The notes beneath the pieces were generated by a model that searched no databases, was not told where the DNA came from, and saw only the letters and a list, made by a program, of their open reading frames with translations. A program made the translations under genes and the position numbers. Below are positions 8,942-17,776 of a stretch of 64,000 bases of DNA, one piece after another. Source of the stretch: an uncultured Clostridia bacterium (GTDB taxonomy: Bacteria; Bacillota; Clostridia; Christensenellales; Christensenellaceae); assembly GCA_944347775.1 (NCBI GenBank), contig CALVMT010000034.1, positions 1 to 64,000 of the forward strand, written 5' to 3'. Each line of letters starts with the position of its first letter. Positions within the stretch are counted from its first letter, which is position 1.

Positions 8942-11900
8942 AAAAATAAAAAAGGTAATGGTCATTGGATCTGGACCGATTGTAATCGGCCAAGCTGCAG
9001 AGTTTGATTATGCAGGAGCACAGGCTTGTCGGGTTTTAAAGGAAGCAGGATTAAATGTTGTTTTAGTTAATTCGAATCCAGCAACAATTATGACAGATCG
9101 CGCATTTGCTGATGAAATTTATTTGGAGCCACTGACTTTAAAAACAGTAAAACGAATTATTCTTAAGGAAAAACCAGATAGCCTCTTAGCAGGGCTAGGA
9201 GGTCAAACCGGATTAACCTTGGCAATGGAACTGGAAAAAGAAGGTTTTTTAAGTAAACATGGCGTTCGTTTATTGGGAACGAATGTTGAGTCAATTATTA
9301 AAGCAGAGGACAGACAAATATTTAAAAACACAATGCAGGAAATTGGACAGCCCACCATTCCTTCTGAGAGTGCTAATACTGTTGAAGATGCTGTAGAAGC
9401 GGCCTACCACATTGGGTATCCGGTGATTACGCGCCCAGCTTTTACCTTAGGAGGTGCTGGAGGTGGCGTTGCATACGACGAGGAACAATTGCGCAAAATC
9501 GCAAAAACTGGTTTAGATCTTTCTCCTATTCATCAAATTTTGGTAGAGAAGTATATTTATGGTTGGAAAGAAATTGAATTTGAAACGATGCGCGATGCTA
9601 TCGGAAATGTCATCGCCGTATGCAGTATGGAGAATTTTGATCCGGTGGGTGTACATACCGGAGATAGTATTGTTGTAGCTCCTGCATTAACGCTCTCCGA
9701 TAAAGAATATCAAATGTTACGAACTGCCGCATTAGATATTATTACGGCGTTGGGGATTGTTGGAGGATGTAACTGTCAATTCGCTCTTAATCCGGACAGC
9801 TTTGAATATGCGGTAATTGAAGTAAACCCTCGTGTCTCTCGCTCCTCAGCATTAGCAAGTAAGGCGACTGGCTATCCTATTGCTAAAGTAACAACTAAAA
9901 TTGCAATTGGATATACATTGGACGAAATAAAAAACGATATTACTGGGAAGACATGTGCTTGTTTTGAACCCGCACTTGATTATGTTGTTGTTAAAATGCC
10001 GAAATGGCCATTCGATAAATTTTTAAATGCGAGCAGAAAAATTGGAACACAAATGAAAGCAACAGGCGAAGTAATGGCTATCGGATCTTCTTTTGAAATG
10101 GCATTAATGAAAGCAGTAAGAGGTGTAGAAATTTCACTAGATACACTCAATAATTACAAGAATGTTTCACAAGAACCACTCAATAAAAGACTAAAAAACA
10201 TAGATGACATGCGTTTGTTTACGATATTTGAAGCGCTAAAGAAAGGGATTAGCATAGAAGAAATCTTTAAAATTACCCATATTGATCGTTGGTTTTTATA
10301 TAAGTTGAACAATCTGGCAAATTATGAATTATCTTTGCAAAACAATACGATAAATGAAGAGTTATATTTAAAAGGTAAAAAGTTAGGTTATACTGATGAG
10401 GCACTGCGTCGTATTTCCGGAGGGCAAGCATTGCCGTCTCATATTAATGCGGTGTATAAAATGGTGGATACCTGTGGCGCCGAATTTGATGCAGAGACAC
10501 CGTATTTTTATTCTTGTTACGACACATTTTGCGAAGCTCGCAGCTTTCATCGCTCACAAAAACCAGTAATCATGGTTCTGGGTTCTGGTCCTATACGTAT
10601 TGGACAGGGAATCGAATTTGATTATTCTTCTGTGCATTGTGTATGGACATTAAAAAAACAGGGGTATGATGTAGTTATCGTCAATAATAATCCTGAAACG
10701 GTTTCTACAGATTATGACACTGCTGATCGCCTTTATTTCGAGCCACTAACACCGGAAGACGTCATGCATATTGTTAACGTAGAAAAACCTGTAGGGGTAG
10801 TTGTTGCTTTCGGTGGGCAAACTGCAATAAATTTAACCAATTTTTTAGATTCTCAAGGGATAAAAATTTTGGGTACTTCGGCAAAAAGTATTGATATAGC
10901 TGAAGATCGTCAGAAATTCGATTCCCTTTTAGAGCAATTTCATATAAAGCGCCCTAAAGGTGCTGCTGTTCTTACCAAAGAAGATGCTCTAGCTGTTGCG
11001 GAAAAATTAAGCTATCCTGTATTATTGCGCCCTTCCTATGTAATCGGTGGCCAAAATATGACGATTGCACGAACAAAGGATGATGTTGCACAATATATGG
11101 ATATTATTCTTTCTGGAAATAGAGAAAATTCAGTATTGATCGATAAATATATGGAAGGACCTGAACTTGAAGTTGATGTTATTTCTGACGGAGAGGACGT
11201 GCTGATTCCCGGCATTATGGAACACATTGAACGCGCGGGCGTGCATAGCGGAGATTCGATTGCTGTGTATCCGCCTTATAACCTCAATGATAAAATGCGG
11301 GAAAGAATTATTGATTGTTCAACTCAGCTTGCGCTCTCTTTAAAAACCAAAGGATTGGTCAATATTCAGTATTTAATCTACCACGGAGAGTTATATGTTA
11401 TTGAAGCAAATCCGCGAGCTTCTCGTACAATTCCTTATATTAGCAAAGTTACCGGTGTCCCTATGGTAGATATTGCTTCGCGTGTAATGTTGGGAGAAAA
11501 GCTGAAAAATATGCCGTATGGGACGGGATTATATCATATTCCGCCTTATTATGCAGCAAAAGTTCCAGTTTTTTCTTTTGAGAAACTGTCTGATGTTAAT
11601 TCAATTTTAGGCCCTGAGATGAAATCTACCGGGGAAGTATTAGGAATTGGGACTACAACCTCAGAAGCCTTATTTAAAGGACTATGTGCAGCAGGTCTAC
11701 ATATTAAAACACCTTCTCCTAATAATACGGTCGGCGTTTTAATCAGTGTTGAGGCCCATGACAATATTGAAGTGCTTTCGCTAGCTAAAAAATTTGTAGA
11801 TTTGGGGATACAATTGTATGCAACAGAAGATACATCACAGGTTATTTCAAATATTGGTTTGCCGGTTAAAACAGTAGATAGTATGACACAAAGTAATAAA

Positions 11901-12968
11901 ATATTTCAGCTGATGGAAGAAGGAAAGATCAGTTATATCGTGTATACTGGCGCTTTATATGATTCTACTATGGGAGATTATCTTGTCTTGCATAAGAAAG
12001 CTCTGCAGTTGGGTATTGCATGCTTTACTTCATTAGATACGGCTCATGCGGTAGCCGATATTATTGCCAGTAGATATAATGAAAACAATACAGAACTTAT
12101 AGATATCAATCACATGCGAACAAAAAAGCAGAAGATTCATTTTGCGAAAATGCAGGGGACAGGGAATGATTATATTTATATTGAAAATTTTGACCAATCT
12201 ATTTCTTGTCCAGAGTCTCTTGCAGTTACACTATGTAACCGACACTACAGCATTGGAGCAGATGGAATAGTATTAATCGAAAGGTCTGAAGTTGCTGATG
12301 CTAAAATGCGTATATTTAATATAGATGGCAGTGAAGGTGAGATGGCAGGAAACTCTATACGCTGTGTAGCAAAGTATTTATACGATAAAAGAATTTGTGT
12401 AAAACCATCTGTAAAAATCGAAACAGCTGGGGGAATTAAAAATTTAAAACTATACATTCTTGATGGAGAAGTTTCTTCGGTATGTGTGAACATGGGAAAA
12501 CCAGAGTTACGCACAAATCTCATCCCTGTAAATATTAAAACAGAGAAAGCAATTAATTATCCAATTACGCTTTTAGGAAAACAATACTATATTACCTGTG
12601 TTTCTATGGGTAATCCACACTGTGTAGTATTTGATAATCGAATGGATACAATAGATATTCAAAAACTTGGTCCCGTTTTTGAATCAGCTGATATTTTTCC
12701 GGAAAAAGTTAATACGGAATTTGTTCGAGTGATAAATAAAAATACTTTAAAAATGCGAGTTTATGAACGTAGTAATGGGGAAACATGGGCTTGCGGAACA
12801 GGTGCTTGCGCAGCTGTAGTGGCAGCTGTGGAAAATGGACTTTGTAGCAAAGGAGAGGATATTACTGTCATACTGCAGGGGGGAGATGTAATTGTCAATT
12901 ATACGGAGGATACAGTATTTTTGACGGGTGATGCACATTTGGTATATAAAGGAGTTGTGCAATACTAA
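8928..12968 (+). CDS. carB: Carbamoyl-phosphate synthase large subunit fused to diaminopimelate epimerase (CarB-DapF)
   Basis: One open frame of 1346 codons joins two enzymes. Residues 1-1062 are a full CarB: two homologous ATP-grasp halves (IGSGPIVIGQ near the N-terminus, LGSGPIRIGQ near 550) and an MGS-like allosteric domain to about 1055. Residues 1063-1346 are a full-length DapF, which interconverts LL- and meso-diaminopimelate for lysine and peptidoglycan. It has MQGTGNDY, the first catalytic Cys in AGNSIRC, GNPHC, and the second catalytic Cys in ACGTGACA. The joint is a short polar linker. An internal ATG at 12114 has no ribosome binding site, so a true fusion is the simplest reading. 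GGAGG precedes the ATG at 8928. A stop codon lost by sequencing error is possible but not indicated. Confidence 0.93.
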   Translation: MPLCKKIKKVMVIGSGPIVIGQAAEFDYAGAQACRVLKEAGLNVVLVNSNPATIMTDRAFADEIYLEPLTLKTVKRIILKEKPDSLLAGLGGQTGLTLAMELEKEGFLSKHGVRLLGTNVESIIKAEDRQIFKNTMQEIGQPTIPSESANTVEDAVEAAYHIGYPVITRPAFTLGGAGGGVAYDEEQLRKIAKTGLDLSPIHQILVEKYIYGWKEIEFETMRDAIGNVIAVCSMENFDPVGVHTGDSIVVAPALTLSDKEYQMLRTAALDIITALGIVGGCNCQFALNPDSFEYAVIEVNPRVSRSSALASKATGYPIAKVTTKIAIGYTLDEIKNDITGKTCACFEPALDYVVVKMPKWPFDKFLNASRKIGTQMKATGEVMAIGSSFEMALMKAVRGVEISLDTLNNYKNVSQEPLNKRLKNIDDMRLFTIFEALKKGISIEEIFKITHIDRWFLYKLNNLANYELSLQNNTINEELYLKGKKLGYTDEALRRISGGQALPSHINAVYKMVDTCGAEFDAETPYFYSCYDTFCEARSFHRSQKPVIMVLGSGPIRIGQGIEFDYSSVHCVWTLKKQGYDVVIVNNNPETVSTDYDTADRLYFEPLTPEDVMHIVNVEKPVGVVVAFGGQTAINLTNFLDSQGIKILGTSAKSIDIAEDRQKFDSLLEQFHIKRPKGAAVLTKEDALAVAEKLSYPVLLRPSYVIGGQNMTIARTKDDVAQYMDIILSGNRENSVLIDKYMEGPELEVDVISDGEDVLIPGIMEHIERAGVHSGDSIAVYPPYNLNDKMRERIIDCSTQLALSLKTKGLVNIQYLIYHGELYVIEANPRASRTIPYISKVTGVPMVDIASRVMLGEKLKNMPYGTGLYHIPPYYAAKVPVFSFEKLSDVNSILGPEMKSTGEVLGIGTTTSEALFKGLCAAGLHIKTPSPNNTVGVLISVEAHDNIEVLSLAKKFVDLGIQLYATEDTSQVISNIGLPVKTVDSMTQSNKIFQLMEEGKISYIVYTGALYDSTMGDYLVLHKKALQLGIACFTSLDTAHAVADIIASRYNENNTELIDINHMRTKKQKIHFAKMQGTGNDYIYIENFDQSISCPESLAVTLCNRHYSIGADGIVLIERSEVADAKMRIFNIDGSEGEMAGNSIRCVAKYLYDKRICVKPSVKIETAGGIKNLKLYILDGEVSSVCVNMGKPELRTNLIPVNIKTEKAINYPITLLGKQYYITCVSMGNPHCVVFDNRMDTIDIQKLGPVFESADIFPEKVNTEFVRVINKNTLKMRVYERSNGETWACGTGACAAVVAAVENGLCSKGEDITVILQGGDVIVNYTEDTVFLTGDAHLVYKGVVQY

Positions 12969-12981
12969 AATCCAAATTGAT

Positions 12982-13019
12982 AAAAACAGCAGCGTATTAA
13001 AATTGCACTGCTGTTTTTT
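12982..13019 (+). terminator. Intrinsic terminator after carB-dapF
   Basis: The stem AAAACAGCAG / CTGCTGTTTT with a loop of about 15 bases runs into six T residues, 16 bases after the stop codon. Confidence 0.8.
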
Positions 13020-13041
13020 ATATTGAAATAAAAATCATTAG

Positions 13042-13070
13042 TTGACGAAAGATAAAAGATAGAGTATAGT
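13042..13070 (+). promoter_or_regulatory. Promoter of the YbaK-type gene
   Basis: TTGACG at 13042-13047 and TATAGT at 13065-13070 are separated by 17 bases, upstream of the start at 13123. Confidence 0.65.
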
Positions 13071-13122
13071 TGATAAGTAATTGATAAATATGCATTTTTT
13101 ATATGGGTGAGGGCGTAAAAAA

Positions 13123-13620
13123 ATGTCAATTGAACGAGTAAGAGAGTATTTGAAGCAATGGAATGCGGATGAACGCATATTGGAGTTTGATCAATCCAGC
13201 GCAACAGTTGAATTGGCAGCCAAAGCCTTGCATTGTGAGCCTGCACGTATTGCAAAAACTCTATCATTTCATTTAAAAGACAAAGTAATTTTAGTTGTTG
13301 CAGCGGGAGATGCAAAAATTGACAATAAAAAATATAAAGCTTATTTTGGTTTAAAACCTACAATGCTTACATGTGAGCAGGTAGAATCTCTTATCGGACA
13401 TGCAGTAGGAGGGGTTTGTCCATTTAGTGTAAATCAAGGAGTGAATATCTATTTGGATATTTCTTTAAAACGTTTTTCTTCAGTATATCCGGCATGCGGG
13501 AGTAGCAATAGCGCAATTGAAGTAACTATTTTAGAACTTGAAAAATATACAAATTATATCCAATGGATTGATGTGTGTAAAAATTGGCAAAGTTCTTCCG
13601 TTCATGAACAAAATGTATAA
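13123..13620 (+). CDS. YbaK/EbsC-family aminoacyl-tRNA deacylase
   Basis: A stand-alone trans-editing domain of 165 residues of the YbaK/ProX superfamily, related to the INS domain of prolyl-tRNA synthetase. Such proteins hydrolyse mischarged tRNA, often Cys-tRNA-Pro or Ala-tRNA-Pro. Seen here: an N-terminal helix followed by ATVELAAKALHCEPARIAKT, the conserved Lys-containing GDAKIDNKKYK, GGVCPFSV and the C-terminal ACGSSNSAIEV. The exact substrate cannot be assigned. It has its own promoter and no clear operon partner; the transporter operon that follows has a separate promoter. Confidence 0.9.
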   Translation: MSIERVREYLKQWNADERILEFDQSSATVELAAKALHCEPARIAKTLSFHLKDKVILVVAAGDAKIDNKKYKAYFGLKPTMLTCEQVESLIGHAVGGVCPFSVNQGVNIYLDISLKRFSSVYPACGSSNSAIEVTILELEKYTNYIQWIDVCKNWQSSSVHEQNV

Positions 13621-13629
13621 AATCTCATA

Positions 13630-13658
13630 TTGACAAAATAAATATACAATGATACACT
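13630..13658 (+). promoter_or_regulatory. Promoter of the amino acid transport / DDAH operon
   Basis: TTGACA at 13630-13635, a 17-base spacer and TACACT at 13653-13658, about 60 bases before the start of the binding protein gene. Confidence 0.6.
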
Positions 13659-13718
13659 TAGCATTGTAAAAAATGTCAAATATAATTTTTGAATTAATTT
13701 TAATTTAGGAGAGAAAGT

Positions 13719-14573
13719 ATGAAAAAGATTTTCATGATTGTAGCAGCACTTGTGTTGGTGTTGGGCTTAGCAGTAAGTTGCGGAAAGAATAGCGGCATCA
13801 GAACATTGGATGAGATTAAGGAATCCGGAAAAATTGTTATGGTTACAGATGCGGCTTGGGCACCTTTTGAATATATTGCAGATAGTGAGACGCCGGTCGG
13901 TGCAGATATTGATTTGGCAACAGAAATTGCAAATTCATTGGGCGTAGAATTGGAAATTATAAATGCTACCTTTGATACAATTTCCAATTATTTGGAGAGT
14001 GGAGAAGCAGATATGGCTTTGGCAGCAATTACAATAACTGATGAACGTAAAGAAACCATGCTTTTTAGCGAACCTTATACAATAGCTCAACAATATATTA
14101 TTACAATGGAAAACGATGACACCGTTGAGACAATAGAAGATCTTGCAGGTAAAAAGATTGGTGTACATCTGGGAACAACGGGAGACTTTTTGGTAAGTGA
14201 TGAAGTTAATGGTTATGAAGACGAAGATGGGAATCCAGTAACTGGAGTTCTTCAAGATACGGGAGCTGAAGTATTCCAGTATAAGAATTTAACCGAAGCT
14301 GCATTGGCTATGAAAAACGGAGACATCGACGCAATTGTTTGTGATGTGTTGTTGGCAAAGAATCTTTGTGTTGTTAATGAGGGGCTTAAATGTTTTGAAT
14401 TGTTCTATGAAGACGGTACAGGAACAAAAGAAGAGTTAGCCGTAGCAGTTGCACCTGAATCAAAAGAGTTGATGGAAGAGATCAATAAAATTATTGCTCC
14501 ATTGATTGAAGACGGTACAATTGATGGGTTTATTACAAAACACTCTGAATTAGCGGCAGCATTAAACGACTAA
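13719..14573 (+). CDS. Polar amino acid ABC transporter substrate-binding lipoprotein
   Basis: A family 3 extracellular solute-binding protein of 284 residues. Residues 1-20 are a lipoprotein signal, and the lipobox LAVSC places the acylated Cys at residue 21. The mature protein begins with TLDEIKESGKIVMVTDAAWAPFEY, split here as TLDEIKESGKIV and WAPFEY, then GADIDLATEIA and the typical GTTGDFLVSDE and KNGDIDAIV segments. Members bind polar or basic amino acids outside the membrane. The neighbours, a permease and a DDAH-like hydrolase, suggest arginine or an arginine derivative as ligand; this is inference. GGAGAG precedes the ATG. Confidence 0.92.
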   Translation: MKKIFMIVAALVLVLGLAVSCGKNSGIRTLDEIKESGKIVMVTDAAWAPFEYIADSETPVGADIDLATEIANSLGVELEIINATFDTISNYLESGEADMALAAITITDERKETMLFSEPYTIAQQYIITMENDDTVETIEDLAGKKIGVHLGTTGDFLVSDEVNGYEDEDGNPVTGVLQDTGAEVFQYKNLTEAALAMKNGDIDAIVCDVLLAKNLCVVNEGLKCFELFYEDGTGTKEELAVAVAPESKELMEEINKIIAPLIEDGTIDGFITKHSELAAALND

Positions 14574-14606
14574 AATAAATTGTCTTTTTTACTGAATATT
14601 TTATCA

Positions 14607-14643
14607 GGCGGCAGCACGAGAATATTGCTCATGCTGCTTCGCC
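14607..14643 (+). promoter_or_regulatory. Intercistronic stem-loop between binding protein and permease
   Basis: GGCG-GCAGCA pairs with TGCTGC-TT-CGCC around a 15-base loop. No T run follows, so it is not a standard terminator. Such hairpins commonly protect the upstream transcript and lower expression of the downstream gene, which would give an excess of binding protein over permease. Confidence 0.5.
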
Positions 14644-14679
14644 ATGTTTAATCGTTTATCGATTCATGGGAGAGAAAGC

Positions 14680-15405
14680 ATGGATTTTTTTACGGATCTA
14701 ATTAATCAATTTTCAAAAACTTTTATTACGGAGAATCGTTGGCGGATCTTTTTAAACGGTTTGAAGAATACGCTGATTATTACTGTGGTAGCAGCAATTA
14801 TCGGATTTATTTTCGGTACGGTGATCGCATTGTGGCATTATGCTGCAGAACAGATGCGCAAAGAAAATAAACGTTCCTTTGGTGCATGGATAATGAAATT
14901 TATTGATAAAATATTTAGTGCTTATGTGGCAGTAATGCGGGGAACTCCATTAGCAATTCAACTAATGATTATGGCGTTTTTAATTATGAAAGGTTTTTCG
15001 GATAAAATTGTTGTCGCCAGTGTTGCCTTTGGATTGAACTCGGCTGCATATGTTTCTGAAATTATCCGTGGGGGAATCGCATCAGTTGATATAGGTCAAA
15101 TGGAAGCTGGTCGCTCTCTTGGATTCAATCAATTAAAAACAATGTATTATATTGTTTTACCGCAAGCAATAAAAAATATTTTACCAGCATTGTGTAACGA
15201 AGGAATTGCTGTTTTAAAAGAAACTTCAATAGTCGGTTTGGTTGCAGTAACAGATTTAACGAGGGCCAGCGACTTGGTACGTAGTAGGACGCTTAGTGCC
15301 TTCTTTCCCTTAGTTTCTGTGGCAGTGATTTACTTTTTACTTGTATATCTTATGGCCAAAGCAGTTAGTCGCTTAGAAAAGAAATTAGCAAAAAGCAATC
15401 GATGA
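14680..15405 (+). CDS. Amino acid ABC transporter permease (HisM/GlnP type)
   Basis: An integral membrane permease of 241 residues with about five hydrophobic helices. It carries the family EAA loop, recognisable as QMEAGRSLGFNQLKTMYYIV followed by LPQAIKNILPAL, which docks the ATPase. The N-terminal part NGLKNTLIITVVAA is typical of the HisM/GlnP group. The start at 14680 follows GGGAGAG by 5 bases; an ATG at 14644 lies in the intercistronic hairpin. There is no ATPase gene beside it: the next gene is a DDAH-like hydrolase. The ATP-binding subunit must come from elsewhere in the genome. Confidence 0.9.
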   Translation: MDFFTDLINQFSKTFITENRWRIFLNGLKNTLIITVVAAIIGFIFGTVIALWHYAAEQMRKENKRSFGAWIMKFIDKIFSAYVAVMRGTPLAIQLMIMAFLIMKGFSDKIVVASVAFGLNSAAYVSEIIRGGIASVDIGQMEAGRSLGFNQLKTMYYIVLPQAIKNILPALCNEGIAVLKETSIVGLVAVTDLTRASDLVRSRTLSAFFPLVSVAVIYFLLVYLMAKAVSRLEKKLAKSNR

Positions 15406-15426
15406 ATTGAAAGGAAATATGTTGAT

Positions 15427-16197
15427 ATGTTTAAAAATGTAATTGTAAAAAAGCCATGCAGTAGAATCACGGAAGGCATTACCTCAAGCCCAGAACTTGG
15501 AAAACCAGACTATCAGTTGGCGTTAAAACAGCATGAAGCCTATATAAAAGCATTAAAATCATGTGGAGTAGAAGTAACTGTCTTGGAAGCTGATGAAGCG
15601 TATCCTGATTCCTGTTTTGTCGAAGATACGGCCGTTTTAACGAGAAAGTGTGCAATTATCACAAATCCCGGTGCTTCTACAAGAAAAGGGGAAATAGAAG
15701 AAATGATCCCCGTGATAAAAAAATTTTATTCTGAGGATTGTATTGAATATATTAAAGCACCAGGGACATTGGAAGGTGGCGATGTAATGATGGTTGGTGA
15801 TCATTTTTACATCGGCCGTTCTGCACGTACAAATCCAGAAGGAATTCGCCAATTTATTGCCATATTGAAAAAATATGGATTAAACGGATCGGAAGTAACT
15901 TTGGAAAAAGTACTTCATTTAAAAACTGGAGTAAATTATATTGAGAATAATAATATGCTTGTTTCGGGAGAATTTATAGATAAGCCGGAATTTGAAAAAT
16001 ATAATAAATACATTATCCCTCCAGAGGAGAGTTATGCAGCAAATTGCATTTGGATGAACGGAAAGGTAATTGTTCCTGCAAATTTTCCTAAAGTTGCTGA
16101 TATTGTAAAAAAGGCCGGATATGAAATAATTTTGGTGGATACATCAGAATTTCGTAAGATTGACGGTGGATTAAGTTGCTTATCTCTCAGATTTTAA
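15427..16197 (+). CDS. Dimethylarginine dimethylaminohydrolase-like (amidinotransferase-fold) hydrolase
   Basis: A 256-residue enzyme of the guanidino-group-modifying superfamily, closest by motif to DDAH, which hydrolyses N-omega-methylated arginine to citrulline plus a methylamine. Motifs: CFVEDTAV in the substrate loop, GTLEGGDVMM with the acidic catalytic residue, HLKTG with the catalytic His near 162, and GGLSCLSLRF at the very end with the nucleophile Cys251. Arginine deiminases are much longer, about 400 residues. It is the third gene of the binding protein-permease operon, 21 bases after the permease. Citrulline produced here could enter arginine synthesis through ArgG, which is not in the window. 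Plain arginine or another guanidine is an alternative substrate. Confidence 0.85.
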   Translation: MFKNVIVKKPCSRITEGITSSPELGKPDYQLALKQHEAYIKALKSCGVEVTVLEADEAYPDSCFVEDTAVLTRKCAIITNPGASTRKGEIEEMIPVIKKFYSEDCIEYIKAPGTLEGGDVMMVGDHFYIGRSARTNPEGIRQFIAILKKYGLNGSEVTLEKVLHLKTGVNYIENNNMLVSGEFIDKPEFEKYNKYIIPPEESYAANCIWMNGKVIVPANFPKVADIVKKAGYEIILVDTSEFRKIDGGLSCLSLRF

Positions 16198-16201
16198 TTA
16201 T

Positions 16202-16246
16202 AAAAAAGCGATGCTTTTGCACAAGTTAGCAAAACATCGCTTTTTA
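16202..16246 (+). terminator. Intrinsic terminator after the DDAH-like gene
   Basis: A long stem AAAAAGCGATG-C-TTTTGC / GCAAAA-CATCGCTTTTT follows the stop codon by a few bases and ends in T residues. Confidence 0.85.
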
Positions 16247-16336
16247 ATTAAATAAATCATAGAACCATATGTGAAATTGCGGTATAATAGGATGAAAAAT
16301 AAACAGCATGCAGAAGTGGAGTGTTTTATTAATTAA

Positions 16337-16738
16337 ATGGATTGGAAAGAGCCGTTACTAACAATAAAAAGTAAAAAATATTATTTAAAGACAGAAGTGG
16401 ATCAATTTTTATCTAAATTATATGAGCAATGGACAGCACAGCAGCAGGAATTCTCCGAATGCAAAGCAGCGTTGGAAAGCTATCAGGCGCAGGAGCGGAA
16501 GATTGCCAGCGTTTTAATTTCAAGCCAGGAATTGGCTGAACAACAATTGCAAATGATGCGGGAAAAAGCAAAAGAAGAATTGTTAATCCAAGAAGAAAAA
16601 CGCAGAAAAGTAGAACGTGAAATAGCGTTAATGGTAAAAAATCAGAAAGAAATAAAAGCAACTTACGCAAAAACATTACAGGCATTATGTCAAAAAATTC
16701 AAGAAGAGTTATTACCAATTCTTAATGAAGAAAATTAA
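16337..16738 (+). CDS. Short DivIVA-like coiled-coil protein
   Basis: A 133-residue, highly charged, mostly helical protein. The N-terminus, with SKKYYLKTEVDQFLSKLYEQ, resembles the start of DivIVA domains. The segment IASVLISSQELAEQQLQMMREKA resembles the DivIVA/GpsB coiled coil. It is shorter than DivIVA and lacks a clear N-terminal membrane-binding hairpin. A role in cell division or polar organisation is only suggested by family resemblance. A TATAAT at 16283-16288 could be its -10, without a good -35. It stands alone between two terminators. Confidence 0.6.
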   Translation: MDWKEPLLTIKSKKYYLKTEVDQFLSKLYEQWTAQQQEFSECKAALESYQAQERKIASVLISSQELAEQQLQMMREKAKEELLIQEEKRRKVEREIALMVKNQKEIKATYAKTLQALCQKIQEELLPILNEEN

Positions 16739-16739
16739 A

Positions 16740-16777
16740 ACAAGGGAAGATCACTTTTTGTGATTTTCCCTTGTTTT
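16740..16777. terminator. Bidirectional terminator between DivIVA-like and LysR genes
   Basis: ACAAGGGAA and TTCCCTTGT enclose an inner TCAC / GTGA stem with a T-rich loop. A residues precede it and T residues follow it, so it can serve both converging genes. Confidence 0.8.
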
Positions 16778-17660
16778 AATTCTTGTTTGCCAGATCTTTT
16801 AGATGTTGAATAAATTTTTGACTAATTGCTGAAAGATATGCCTTTGGATTATAGATCACAGCGATATTTGAAGAAAGCATCGGCTCATTGATTTCGCGAA
16901 AAATTGTAGAGGGATTCTTTAACAGCGATAATGCAGAATGAGGAACAATACAGACACCTAATCCGTGATCTGCTAGATGAATTGCTGTACGTGCATCATC
17001 GCACTTACAAAAAATAGGAACGTCATCAAATTGATGTTGATGAAACAACTCCTGAACGATACTCTCCCAGCGTCGATAAAGAATCAGCGGAACTTGTTTT
17101 AGCTCCGGTATAGAAAGCAGTAATTTTTGCGTTCCTCTAAAAAAATGTTCCGCTCCAACGGCAAAAAGTGCTTCTTTTTGCAAATACATACAAGAAAATT
17201 CCTGCTCGGGAAAGGGTGTCCGTACAATTGCTAATTCAATTAATCCTGCATTTAACTGTTCTATCATTTGATAAGTATTTCCTTCAAAAAGTTCTAAATG
17301 AATTAAAGGATGTTTTTGATGAAAATTTGAAAGCCAAGATATCAGAGAGGTACTACTGACTGAAGAAACAGCACCGAGACGCAATGTACCCTGTGCACCA
17401 ATTTGATAATCTTGTAATTCCTTTTTTGTCGCAATACATAGTGATAAAATACTATTAGCACGTTCATAGAGTAATTTTCCAGATGGTGTCAGTTTAATTT
17501 TTCTTGGACCACGTTCAAAAAGTAAACATCCTAACTCATTCTCCAATTGATGGATTTGCGCACTGAGCGGAGGTTGTGAAATATGTAACTTTTTGGCCGC
17601 ACCGGAAATATTTCCGGTATTTACAATTGCAATAAAATATTGAAGTTGTTTAATATCCAT
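16776..17660 (-). CDS. LysR-family transcriptional regulator
   Basis: A 294-residue LysR-type regulator. Residues 1-60 form the winged helix-turn-helix (MDIKQLQYFIAIVNTGN, AAKKLHISQPPLSAQI, FERGPRKIKLTPSG). The rest is a periplasmic-binding-protein-like effector domain (GTLRLGAVSSVSS). It is transcribed away from the ABC exporter pair that begins at 17777; divergent LysR genes usually control the neighbouring unit. The 116 bases between them contain TATAAT at 17740-17745 for the exporter. The effector is unknown. Confidence 0.93.
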   Translation of the reverse strand: MDIKQLQYFIAIVNTGNISGAAKKLHISQPPLSAQIHQLENELGCLLFERGPRKIKLTPSGKLLYERANSILSLCIATKKELQDYQIGAQGTLRLGAVSSVSSTSLISWLSNFHQKHPLIHLELFEGNTYQMIEQLNAGLIELAIVRTPFPEQEFSCMYLQKEALFAVGAEHFFRGTQKLLLSIPELKQVPLILYRRWESIVQELFHQHQFDDVPIFCKCDDARTAIHLADHGLGVCIVPHSALSLLKNPSTIFREINEPMLSSNIAVIYNPKAYLSAISQKFIQHLKDLANKN

Positions 17661-17776
17661 AAAATTCTCTGTTAATATATAAAAAAAATATAATACCTAT
17701 ATTTATAAAATATTTTTCATATAGTTTTAATTATGGTACTATAATAAAAGATGAATGTCAATGGAAAGGGATAGAA

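Noticed and set aside
12114..12968. Separate dapF gene starting at the internal ATG
   Set aside because: No stop codon separates it from carB and no ribosome binding site precedes the ATG, so a fused protein is simpler.
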